Source of the DNA: Clostridiaceae bacterium
Lineage (GTDB): Bacteria; Bacillota; Clostridia; DSM-8532
NCBI GenBank assembly: GCA_012727625.1
Contig: JAAYGP010000246.1
Location: forward strand, 1 to 8,238
DNA length: 8,238 nucleotides
Direction of reading: 5' to 3'
Part shown: piece by piece, positions 1-6,010 of the stretch
Layout of the letters: every line of letters begins with the position of its first letter
Numbering within the stretch: the stretch's first letter is position 1
Notes under the pieces: model-generated
The model's database searches: none
Seen by the model: the letters and a program-made list of their open reading frames with translations, nothing else
What the model was told of the DNA's origin: nothing
Position numbers and translations under genes: made by a program

Positions 1-155
1 ATAAGATTGAGACCCCGCATGGGCTTGTCTATATACATGGTGTGCAAGCTGGGCACATCAAAACCGGTCAGCCACATATCACGCACAATGACTAGCTTCA
101 GTTCGTCCTTGTTATCCTTCATGCGCTTTGCGATTCTGTCTCGGGTAGCTTTTGT
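1..155 (-). pseudogene. hsdR: HsdR (type I restriction, motor domain) fragment, runs off the left edge
   Basis: The minus-strand reading contains RIAKRMKDNKDELKLVIV, then RDMWLTGFDVPSLHTMYIDK and PMRGLNL. This is the characteristic late helicase-motif region of type I restriction R subunits (family knowledge: the DMWLTGFD and HTMYIDKPM blocks precede the QAIARVNR motif). Full HsdR proteins are about 1000 residues; here only about 50 residues are present before the window ends. The segment continues in frame from a type III Res fragment, with the join near position 150-155, so it has no start or N-terminal nuclease domain of its own in the window. It could still be the internal part of a longer broken gene continuing to the left. 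Identity is confident; the exact join is approximate. Confidence 0.75.
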
Positions 156-520
156 GCCAATACGTCCCTGCACAATATCTTCACGTGGAGAACCGTCTGA
201 ATAGGCGAGTGCTGTTGCACCAACTGGCGTATTACTTTTTGTATAATGGAATCGACCTTGCAAATTATTGCTTCTCCAATCATAAAATTGTTGGATAAAC
301 ATGCTGACAGAATTTTCATTAATATGTTCTGGATTAATAGTTCCATTCCTCTTTACATACTCACACAATGCCAAGTCCGTAACGTTTATGAAGCTCATAT
401 ATAGTATGTGTATTAACGTAAGTCTTTCCTGTACCAGTTTACATTTTAATATCAATATTCAAGCAGTCGCCAACAGGCATACTGCTTCGATATTCTGCAG
501 GTATATTTTTTTGAATTTCT
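156..520 (-). pseudogene. res: Type III restriction enzyme Res subunit, two remnants with stop and frameshift
   Basis: Two Res pieces are visible on the minus strand. The first (about 520-378) reads AEIQKNIPAEYRSSMPVGD, then CLNIDIKM, a TAA stop at 441-439, and TGTGKTYVNTHTIYELHKRY. In intact Res proteins this is the Walker A region with DIKMETGTGKTY, so the stop replaces the conserved Glu. The second piece (377 to about 156), shifted by one base, contains LALCEYVKRNGTINPEHINE, the block FIQQFYDWRSNNLQGRF, and TPVGATALAYSDGSPRED before IVQGRIG, which matches my recollection of a more C-terminal part of Res. Most of the helicase between the two pieces is missing. The product cannot be an active ATP-dependent endonuclease. 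The reading is by motif recall rather than alignment. Confidence 0.75.
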
Positions 521-810
521 GCGGCTGAACCTGAAAAAAAATCTAAAATAATATCGGAATCCTGAGTACTAAGCTTTGCTAGTAAAGTCATTAGGGTTAA
601 TGGCTTTGTATGATCAAATATTTTTTTCCCATCTGTCGTTTCCAAGGTCGATACACACTTAGTACGATCCCCATATTCAATGTAGTATCCGTCATCATTT
701 TCTTCAATAGTAGCTTTTTCAAGGCTGAAAAGGTAGATGGCCGCAGAACTCAGCGGATTCAAATTTTCTATAACTGCGTTTTTCGGTATTTCGAAATAAA
801 AAAATTCTGG
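521..810 (-). pseudogene. mod: Type III DNA methyltransferase (Mod) C-terminal fragment, fused in frame to Res
   Basis: The minus-strand frame is open from 810 (a TAG lies at 813-811) and reads PEFFYFEIPKNAVIENLNPL onward. It includes DDGYYIEYGDRTKC, then KIFDHTKPLTLMTLLAKL and DSDIILDFFSGSA. The last block is the AdoMet-binding motif I (DFFSGS) that lies near the C-terminus of beta-class type III Mod enzymes, preceded by the usual KP-x-L lead-in. The catalytic DPPY motif and N-terminal half are absent, and there is no credible start codon with a ribosome site. Immediately after SGSA the frame passes into Res sequence (near 520), losing the TTAHA continuation and the Mod C-terminus. It is a remnant left by internal deletion. 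Functional activity is very unlikely. Confidence 0.7.
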
Positions 811-870
811 CTACAAATGGGATAATTTTCTTCTATCCTATTTGCATAATGAAAAAAATATGTTAGTATT

Positions 871-898
871 ATTATACGTGATAACAGTTGTGTTATCG
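871..898 (-). promoter_or_regulatory. Possible minus-strand promoter with overlapping operator palindrome
   Basis: A perfect inverted repeat GATAACA-GTTG-TGTTATC spans 880-897. On the minus strand, an exact TATAAT hexamer (871-876) lies just downstream of it, so the palindrome would sit between the -10 and -35 positions of a promoter firing toward the decayed restriction genes. No convincing -35 box is seen. The layout suggests an old repressor-controlled promoter of that locus, but this is inference from spacing alone. Confidence 0.3.
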
Positions 899-999
899 GT
901 TTTATCCATTTCTGATGCAACCATATGGATAATCTGCGAAATATATATAATATTAAGGGGGGATTTCTTTTCATTCATTTTTTCAATGCTGAATTACCT

Positions 1000-1029
1000 T
1001 TGACAAACAACATAAAAGATATTTATATA
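1000..1029 (+). promoter_or_regulatory. Candidate sigma-A promoter upstream of the regulator
   Basis: A perfect TTGACA at 1000-1005 is followed after 18 bases by TATATA at 1024-1029, a passable -10 box. If used, it would give a leader of roughly 400 nucleotides before the regulator start at 1442. In DNA this AT-rich such matches occur by chance, so confidence is modest. Confidence 0.35.
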
Positions 1030-1060
1030 TTTATTTAATTCTGCTATTGTTTTTAAATAT

Positions 1061-1079
1061 ATAAATACGGAGTATTTAT
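1061..1079. repeat. 8-bp-arm inverted repeat (possible operator or hairpin)
   Basis: ATAAATAC-GGA-GTATTTAT is a perfect inverted repeat with a 3-base centre. It lies about 30 bases after the candidate -10 box at 1024-1029, so it could be an operator or the first hairpin of a leader RNA. The AATACGGAG part recurs at 1234-1242 without the second arm. Confidence 0.4.
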
Positions 1080-1266
1080 TTTAGTCAGTATGCTCATAGG
1101 ATTATTACCAAGCAAAATGATTACGGAAAATCGAATGAAAAATAAAAACTGAATATAGAATTATATGTAATACACACTGCCAATCATACTTAAATGCATG
1201 ACAATGGTCTTTTATTACATCTTTCAGTAATACAATACGGAGATTTTTGGCGGATTAACAATTGTG

Positions 1267-1301
1267 TACCTGGCAGGTAAAAACAATATCTTCCTTACCT
1301 G
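1267..1301. promoter_or_regulatory. TACCTG/CAGGTA half-site cluster upstream of the regulator
   Basis: TACCTG (1267-1272), one base, then CAGGTA (1274-1279) form a 13-bp palindrome. A third copy, TTACCTG, lies at 1295-1301, 29 bases from the first. The middle arm can pair with the third copy (CAGGTAA/TTACCTG, extendable by two G-T pairs, 14-base loop) as an RNA hairpin. The arrangement fits either a multi-site operator or a leader hairpin; there is no T tract after it, so it is not a standard terminator. It lies about 140-175 bases before the regulator start codon. Confidence 0.35.
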
Positions 1302-1441
1302 TTGGGAGCAAAAAAGCACTATAAAATTAATTATGTTTTTATGATTTGTTTAGTCAAATTTTATGCAGGAGAAAGATATTTTCAGATAAAAACAGATGGG
1401 AATCTATTTCTTTTGTATGTATGTCGGAGGGAAGTTATAGA

Positions 1442-2656
1442 ATGATAGCAGAAAAAAATAATAGTCCGGACGCAACGCCGAAAATTACTATTCATACTTT
1501 GGGCAGTTTTGAAATATGTAGAAATAACGAGTGTGTTTATTTACCATCAGCTAAATCCACAAAGCTTTGGGATCTGTTTAAGTTTTTACTGGCAAATAAA
1601 GGAATGGGAATGCCGCCGGAAACTATTCTCGAAAATCTTTATCCGGATGAAAACTATGAAAACCCAAAAAATACATTGCAAAATTTAGTATATCGTCTTC
1701 GCAAACTGTTGAATGGTGAAGAAATCTTCAGCAATTACGGCTGTAATATTTTGTTCTCAAACGGCTGCTATTCATTGTATATACCGGATGATATTGCTCT
1801 GGATACCGACATATTTGAACAGTACCTTCATGAAGCGGATATACATAAATACGAATGTTTACAAAAAACTGCTGATTGCCTTGAAAAAGCAATATCCCTG
1901 TATCGCGGGGACTATTTCCCTGAACTTGTATACGAGGACTGGGTAATTCCAAAGCGGAATTATTACCGCAGACTGTTTACACAGGCCGTAAATGATTTAA
2001 CGAATATCTACAAACAGAAAAAAGAATACGATGACAGTATACGAATCTGTGAGAAAGCTATTCAAATTGAACCTTACGAGGAAGAATTCCATATAAGCTT
2101 AATGGAAAGCCTGATTGAAAAAGGTAAAATCAGTGAGGCGAGAAAACATTATGGATACATTACAAGTCTGCTGTATAAGCAGTTTGGGATTAAACCCACT
2201 GTTGAAATGCAAAGAATATATCACACCCTTAAAGACGATCGGTATAAGATAGACAACGGTTTAACCATAGACGAATACGTTGAGGATGAAAATAAAGGCG
2301 GTGCTTTTTATTGCGATCCCAAAGTTTTCCGTTCTCTGTTCATAATTGAAAAGAGACGGAATGAAAGGGCAAATGAGCCTGTTCTTCCCGTGTCATTCAA
2401 CTTTGAGGGCAAGGATAATTCGGATATAAATGCAAACAGCAGCATTTTTATTGAATTTCGCAAATTCCTTATTAAATCATTACGCAAAGGCGATGTGGTT
2501 ACCACATGGAATGACAGGTATTTGCTTGTTCTACTGCCAAGGATTGATTATAAAGGAGTAAGGGTTGTTACCGATCGGATAATAAAGCAATTCCAATCCA
2601 ACTATAATTGCTCTGATTTTGATATAAAAGTTAAGTTTCATACTTTTCTTCCATAA
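1442..2656 (+). CDS. SARP/BTAD-family transcription regulator with degenerate GGDEF-like tail
   Basis: A cytoplasmic regulator of 404 residues. Residues about 15-115 form an OmpR-type winged helix (KITIHTLGSFEI opening, SAKSTKLWDLFKFLLANKG, then NTLQNLVYRLRKLL for the recognition region). Residues about 122-265 form the helical BTAD domain (DTDIFEQYL, LYRGDYFPELVYEDWV, EPYEEEFHISLMESL), a TPR-like fold. Residues about 286-404 (GGAFYCDPKVFRSLF to the end) include RKGDVVTTWNDRYLLVLLP, which resembles the core of a GGDEF domain with WNDRY in place of GGDEF, so no cyclase activity is expected. Start chosen at ATG 1442 because GGAGG lies at 1426-1430; the frame is open further upstream without a better site. 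A terminator follows, making it a separate transcript from the downstream surface-fibre genes, which it may control. That target is inferred from position only. SARP proteins are usually activators. Confidence 0.85.
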   Translation: MIAEKNNSPDATPKITIHTLGSFEICRNNECVYLPSAKSTKLWDLFKFLLANKGMGMPPETILENLYPDENYENPKNTLQNLVYRLRKLLNGEEIFSNYGCNILFSNGCYSLYIPDDIALDTDIFEQYLHEADIHKYECLQKTADCLEKAISLYRGDYFPELVYEDWVIPKRNYYRRLFTQAVNDLTNIYKQKKEYDDSIRICEKAIQIEPYEEEFHISLMESLIEKGKISEARKHYGYITSLLYKQFGIKPTVEMQRIYHTLKDDRYKIDNGLTIDEYVEDENKGGAFYCDPKVFRSLFIIEKRRNERANEPVLPVSFNFEGKDNSDINANSSIFIEFRKFLIKSLRKGDVVTTWNDRYLLVLLPRIDYKGVRVVTDRIIKQFQSNYNCSDFDIKVKFHTFLP

Positions 2657-2688
2657 ACAGGACCTCCCGCATATCTGATATTGAGTTC

Positions 2689-2713
2689 AGCCGCAAATAA
2701 TGCGGCTTTTTTT
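2689..2713 (+). terminator. Intrinsic terminator after the regulator gene
   Basis: The stem AGCCGCA/TGCGGCT (2689-2695 with 2701-2707) has a 5-base loop AATAA and runs directly into seven T residues (2707-2713). It lies 33 bases after the regulator stop codon and separates it from the downstream gene run. Confidence 0.9.
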
Positions 2714-2966
2714 GATCAAAAGGCATTTCTTCAATTTGTTGTAAAGTCTTAAATGTCAGACAAATCCCGAACCGGCATAGTTTAAAACCATTAAAGTGCA
2801 GCTATATTGATATGATTGCACATGCAAGGTGAATAACCAGCATAAAGCAAAACCGTAAAAACACCCGATTGTGACTGACATGTGAGTGAAAAAAGAGCGA
2901 TATAAGATCAAGCTTATTATAATTTTAAGTATAGAATATAACATTACGTTGGGGGACATGAAACAA
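2714..2966 (+). promoter_or_regulatory. Probable promoter region of the surface-fibre gene run
   Basis: This gap between a terminator and the first small gene must hold the start of the next transcript if the run is an operon. A TATAAT at 2918-2923 is present but lacks a good -35 at proper spacing; CTGACA at 2875-2880 is a near match to -35 but is too far from it. A symmetric element, GTGCA-N3-ATAT-TG-ATAT-N3-TGCAC, lies at 2796-2821. The exact promoter is not resolved. Confidence 0.4.
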
Positions 2967-3263
2967 ATGAAAATTTTGGATGGCTCTATGCAAGATAGAA
3001 AGAATAACGAGGATACGATAATAAAAAACAGTTCTTTTCACATTAAATTGAGATACAAGCAGAATCATAGCCTGCAAGGGTCAATACAGTGGCTTGAAGA
3101 GAAAAAAACTATTTATTTTCGTAGCATGATGGAATTAATACTATTGTTGCAGGAAGCAGTCTCAGACAGAAAGGAATTCCGTTCATGGAATGGTACCAAT
3201 GGAATTATACAAGAGCTTCAGCAAATTCAACAGTCGACAGGATCCGGATCAAGGAGTGGGTAA
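2967..3263 (+). CDS. Small cytoplasmic protein of unknown function upstream of sipW
   Basis: About 98 residues without signal peptide or membrane segment. The central part reads FHIKLRYKQNHSLQGSIQWL, then EEKKTIYFRSMMELILLLQEAV. I recall similar short proteins with an RxxQNxxxQGxxxWLE...FRSxxELxxLL pattern near clostridial SipW genes, but know no function. The C-terminus is Gln/Ser/Gly rich (QQIQQSTGSGSRSG) and looks disordered. Start: GGGGG at 2951-2955 suits ATG 2967 (11-base gap); ATG 2958 is also in frame but lies only two bases from it. The stop is followed five bases later by the next start, so the two genes are surely co-transcribed. It could be a regulator or an assembly partner for the fibre genes; this is speculation from context. 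Confidence 0.65.
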   Translation: MKILDGSMQDRKNNEDTIIKNSSFHIKLRYKQNHSLQGSIQWLEEKKTIYFRSMMELILLLQEAVSDRKEFRSWNGTNGIIQELQQIQQSTGSGSRSG

Positions 3264-3268
3264 CAGTA

Positions 3269-3544
3269 ATGATCAGGGAAAAGCTTGAAAAGCGAAAAAG
3301 GAAATATATTATAAGAAAACGAATAAAGCTGTCTTCAGCCATATTTGCGATGCTAATGGCAGTTGGTATCATCCATAAATCGGCTGTTTACAAAACTGAT
3401 GCCATATTCAGATATAGTACCGACAGAACCGGTGAGGACAAGATAACGGTTACACACGATGTATATAAAATTGATACGGATTTTGGCCTGACACATCAGA
3501 ATTTATCGGTAACTGAGGCAGCTTACGATAAAATTACTGAATAA
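3269..3544 (+). CDS. Small single-pass membrane protein, unknown function
   Basis: 91 residues. A very basic N-terminus (REKLEKRKRKYIIRKRIKL) precedes one hydrophobic segment at about 27-43 (SSAIFAMLMAVGII), so the roughly 48-residue C-terminal part should face outward. That part contains YSTDRTGEDKITVTHDVYKI and no Cys. Start at ATG 3269 is chosen because AAGGAG lies at 3251-3256, inside the end of the previous gene; upstream in-frame codons belong to the shadow of that gene. It sits 20 bases before sipW and 5 bases after the preceding gene. No family is recognised. Position suggests a membrane accessory of the SipW/fibre export step, possibly comparable in role but not in sequence to small accessory proteins in Bacillus matrix operons. 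Confidence 0.65.
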   Translation: MIREKLEKRKRKYIIRKRIKLSSAIFAMLMAVGIIHKSAVYKTDAIFRYSTDRTGEDKITVTHDVYKIDTDFGLTHQNLSVTEAAYDKITE

Positions 3545-3564
3545 TTAACGACAGGAGAGACATT

Positions 3565-4254
3565 ATGGAAATGCAGCAAACCATACAAAACGCTGAAAAT
3601 ACTGAAAAAAACGAAAAGAAGTCTATAATAAAGGTTATTCTGAATTTTTTAAGCAATGTTCTGCTTGTTGCTTTAAGCTTGCTTATTATATATATGCTTG
3701 TATTTATGTTCAGGGGAGTTAAAAGCAACGAAACTCCAACAATATTTAATCACCAGATATATATTGTTAAAAGCGACAGCATGAGCCCTACCTTTAGAAC
3801 CGGAAGCCTGTTAATTATAAGGCTTGTTGAGAAGGAAAAAATTAAGGTTAATGATATTATCACATACCGCAGACCAAATGATTCGGTCGCAACGACTCAC
3901 AGGGTGGTTAGAATATTGGACGAAGACGGTGAACGCAAATTTATAACCAGAGGGGACGCAAATAATATAGATGATCCTGTACCGGTGTCAGAAGATCATG
4001 TGGTTGGAACAGTTTCGGTTGCAATACCATTATTGGGTTATTTTATTGGTTTTGTGCGAACAAAGCAGGGTTTGCTTATTGTAGTTGTTATTCCCGCACT
4101 TATTATAATGCTCACTCAGATTATTGGTTTAATTAAAAAGGAAAGTGAGAAAGAAAAAGAGAAAGAGAAGGAAAAAATGCCGACAATTGAGGAACTTCTG
4201 GAAAAAGCAGATGAATTGTTAAGGGATGATCCAGGACAGGAGGATCAGCAATGA
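3565..4254 (+). CDS. sipW: SipW-type (ER-type, S26B) signal peptidase I
   Basis: 229 residues. An N-terminal membrane segment at about 27-48 is followed by the catalytic-serine block VKSDSMSPTFRTGSLLII (Ser72). The second catalytic block is VATTHRVVRI, where His112 stands in the place of the Lys of ordinary bacterial signal peptidases; this marks the ER-type group that includes B. subtilis SipW. RGDANNIDDP supplies the conserved Asp residues (131 and 137). A second membrane segment at about 168-190 is followed by a highly charged tail (KKESEKEKEKEKEK) of about 38 residues in the cytoplasm. Family knowledge: SipW processes TasA-family precursors, and such substrates follow directly here. Ribosome site AGGAGA at 3553-3558, six bases before the ATG. 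The stop overlaps the next start (ATGA), implying translational coupling. Confidence 0.95.
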   Translation: MEMQQTIQNAENTEKNEKKSIIKVILNFLSNVLLVALSLLIIYMLVFMFRGVKSNETPTIFNHQIYIVKSDSMSPTFRTGSLLIIRLVEKEKIKVNDIITYRRPNDSVATTHRVVRILDEDGERKFITRGDANNIDDPVPVSEDHVVGTVSVAIPLLGYFIGFVRTKQGLLIVVVIPALIIMLTQIIGLIKKESEKEKEKEKEKMPTIEELLEKADELLRDDPGQEDQQ

Positions 4255-4808
4255 AAAACGCATTATCCTTATTAATATTACTTATAGCATGTATTATATT
4301 GGTCAGCGGTTTTACACTTGCGTATTTTACTGATAAATCTGAAGATAATCAGATGCATTTTACCACCGGCATACTTAAGGTGGATATAGAAAGGCCGACC
4401 ATAAATGACAGCTGGGATAACTGGGAGCCAGGCGAAACAAAGGAAATATCCTGGACATTTAGAAACTCAGGCACCCAACCAGCTTATGTCAGAATTAGTT
4501 TTAACAACAGATGGACGAAAAACGAGTTGCCCGAAACAGTCCTTACGGCAGTATACTACAGCGGATATGAAATCAGCGAAGACGACCCGGAACCTGCCGT
4601 TGATTGGGTTTTGTGCTCGGATGACTGGGATGAAGAGGACGGTTATTATTATTACAATGGTGCAGTTCAGCCTGATGAGGAGATTACCGTTAATTTTAAA
4701 GCCACCCTGTCAAACCTTGCTCCCTCATATTTAGGCGCAGATTACAATTTGTCATTGTTATTGGAATCTGTTCAGGCAGCAAATAATTCAAATCCCGCAT
4801 GGGATTAA
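4251..4808 (+). CDS. TasA/CalY-like secreted protein with SipW-type signal peptide (1)
   Basis: 185 residues. The N-terminus MKNALSLLILLIACIILVSG runs into FTLAYFTDKSEDNQMHFTTG and ILKVDI, the typical SipW-dependent arrangement: hydrophobic core, A-x-FTD, then F-T-x-G before the first beta strand. The mature region has NWEPGETKEISWTFRNSGT, the PG(E/D) turn shared with all later proteins in this run, and ends with LGADYNLSLLLESVQAANN, the usual closing strand of the family. It lacks the TxNEYQG block of the later proteins. The middle is acidic and Tyr/Trp rich (DDWDEEDGYYYYNG). It overlaps sipW by four bases with AGGAGG at 4238-4243. Likely a fibre subunit or minor component at the cell surface. 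A peptidase role (camelysin annotation) is possible but doubtful. Confidence 0.88.
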   Translation: MKNALSLLILLIACIILVSGFTLAYFTDKSEDNQMHFTTGILKVDIERPTINDSWDNWEPGETKEISWTFRNSGTQPAYVRISFNNRWTKNELPETVLTAVYYSGYEISEDDPEPAVDWVLCSDDWDEEDGYYYYNGAVQPDEEITVNFKATLSNLAPSYLGADYNLSLLLESVQAANNSNPAWD

Positions 4809-4830
4809 GATTATATAACTTTTTAAGGAA

Positions 4831-4847
4831 AGGAGGGGGAATGCGTG
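4831..4847 (+). promoter_or_regulatory. Strong ribosome site deciding a GTG start
   Basis: AGGAGGGGG at 4831-4839 is followed by ATGCGTGAGG. The ATG at 4841 opens only a four-codon frame (M-R-E-E-stop), while the overlapping GTG at 4845 opens the 371-residue gene at good spacing (8 bases from GGAGG). The GTG is therefore the start; the tiny ATG frame may compete with it. Confidence 0.7.
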
Positions 4848-5960
4848 AGGAATAAGATAATAATGAATGTTCTGGTATTAATCCTGTCTGTAGCCATGAT
4901 AGCAGCCGCAACAATGGCATGGTTTACTCATAACGATGAAGCAGGCAATGCTATTTTCACAGCAGGTACGGTTTCCATTAAGGCAGGCAGAAAAGTTGTT
5001 GCGGATGAAGGAGAACCGGGCAGTTCGGATACTGTTGACGGAACTTTCTATCCGGTAAGGGTGGTTGAATATTCTCCTGGACCCAGAATAGACGGAAAAC
5101 CTGTAAAAGAACCGAGAAACAATCCAGAGAATGCTCTCGGAGCACCGGAAAGCGGACAGGACGAAAATAATTTCTGCAGTCTCGGTTTTGGAGGAACTAT
5201 TATACTTGAGTTTGATCATGGCTTATATGCACCAACGCTTGCAGTCGTTGTTGAAGATACCTGGGGTGGTAAATATCCGCTTGAGGAAGCTCATGTTTGG
5301 GTAAGCGACACAGGTTTGGACGATGACTGGGATTATGTAGGCAAGGCGGATAATAAAAATCTTGTACAGAATCAAACATACAGTGGGTTCACATTCGAAT
5401 TTGTCGACATCCGTTACATCAAGTACGTTAAAATTACAGATTGTTCAAACAAAGATGATTTTGTCGGGTATGATCCAAAAACTGTCGATGGATTTGACCT
5501 AAATGCTGTTTACATTAATGGCCATACTCAGGAAGAAGACAACTGGAACCCAGGCGATGAAAACGAAAGAGTATACACGATTACCAATACTGGAACAAAA
5601 GCTATCAGGCTCAGAGGCAAACTAACAGGAAAATGGTATGAGTATGACGAAGAAACCAAATCATGGAAAATGTGCTATCTCTCACCAGATGTTGTATCAT
5701 TTAAACTGCGTGATGATGAGACAGAATGGGTAAAATCCGGTGATGATGATTGCTTCTATTATATACCATCCATTCCTGGAACATACGGTGATGATGTAAC
5801 AGAAGAGGATCGTACGGTTGAACTGATAATTAAAGTATGCCTTGACGGTCCGGATACCGGAAACGAATACCAAGGGAAACGCTTTATTGTTGCAGCTACC
5901 TTTGCAGCGATACAGGCATCAAATGGCGCTCAAGAGGAATCAGGCTGGTATGTTACCTGA
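4845..5960 (+). CDS. TasA/CalY-like protein with large inserted jelly-roll-like domain (2)
   Basis: 371 residues, against roughly 190-260 for ordinary family members. SipW-type N-terminus: hydrophobic core at 7-22, then AATMAWFTHNDEAGNAIFTA and GTVSI. Residues about 67-225 do not belong to the TasA core: YPVRVVEYSPGP, NNPENALGAPES, SLGFGGTIILEF, EAHVWVSDTGLDDDWDYVG and IRYIKYVKITDCS with DGFDLNAVYING. This pattern (ALGxP, SLGFGGxxxLEF, V-SxDG-x-W, YVKIxD, DGFDLDAV) matches a beta-sandwich domain I know from secreted surface proteins, discoidin-like in outline. The TasA core resumes with NWNPGDENERVYTITNTGT and closes with DTGNEYQGKRFIVAATFAAI. GTG start supported by AGGAGGGGG upstream. Probably a fibre subunit displaying a binding module, perhaps for carbohydrate; ligand unknown. 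Confidence 0.88.
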   Translation: MRNKIIMNVLVLILSVAMIAAATMAWFTHNDEAGNAIFTAGTVSIKAGRKVVADEGEPGSSDTVDGTFYPVRVVEYSPGPRIDGKPVKEPRNNPENALGAPESGQDENNFCSLGFGGTIILEFDHGLYAPTLAVVVEDTWGGKYPLEEAHVWVSDTGLDDDWDYVGKADNKNLVQNQTYSGFTFEFVDIRYIKYVKITDCSNKDDFVGYDPKTVDGFDLNAVYINGHTQEEDNWNPGDENERVYTITNTGTKAIRLRGKLTGKWYEYDEETKSWKMCYLSPDVVSFKLRDDETEWVKSGDDDCFYYIPSIPGTYGDDVTEEDRTVELIIKVCLDGPDTGNEYQGKRFIVAATFAAIQASNGAQEESGWYVT

Positions 5961-6010
5961 ATGACTACTGAATAATTTTCACAAATAAAATATATTTAAC
6001 CAATTGTATT

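Larger units (their letters stand above)
811..1441. other. Long AT-rich intergenic region, no gene seen
   Basis: No open frame here has a plausible start, ribosome site or recognisable protein. The stretch separates the minus-strand restriction remnants from the plus-strand regulator and holds several short symmetric elements, listed separately (880-897, 1061-1079, 1267-1301). The 9-mer AATACGGAG occurs twice, at 1064-1072 and 1234-1242. A frame is open from TTG at 1346 into the regulator gene, but it has no ribosome site and odd N-terminal composition, so I treat 1346-1441 as leader. Confidence 0.6.

Noticed and set aside
768..974. Minus-strand frame of 68 codons upstream of the Mod remnant
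   Set aside because: No recognisable motif or ribosome site, AT-rich composition, and it overlaps the Mod remnant in another frame.
1346..1441. N-terminal extension of the regulator from TTG 1346
   Set aside because: No ribosome site before it, Cys/Arg-rich sequence unlike the family N-terminus, and a good GGAGG precedes ATG 1442.
4878..5219. Minus-strand frame of 113 codons within the second TasA-like gene
   Set aside because: Antisense to a clearly coding region with recognisable domains; no start signals.
5953..5959. TTACCTG matching the half-site upstream of the regulator, just before the riboswitch
   Set aside because: It is part of the last codons and stop of the second TasA-like gene; a 7-mer is expected about once by chance in this window, and CAGGTAA also occurs inside the LPXTG gene.
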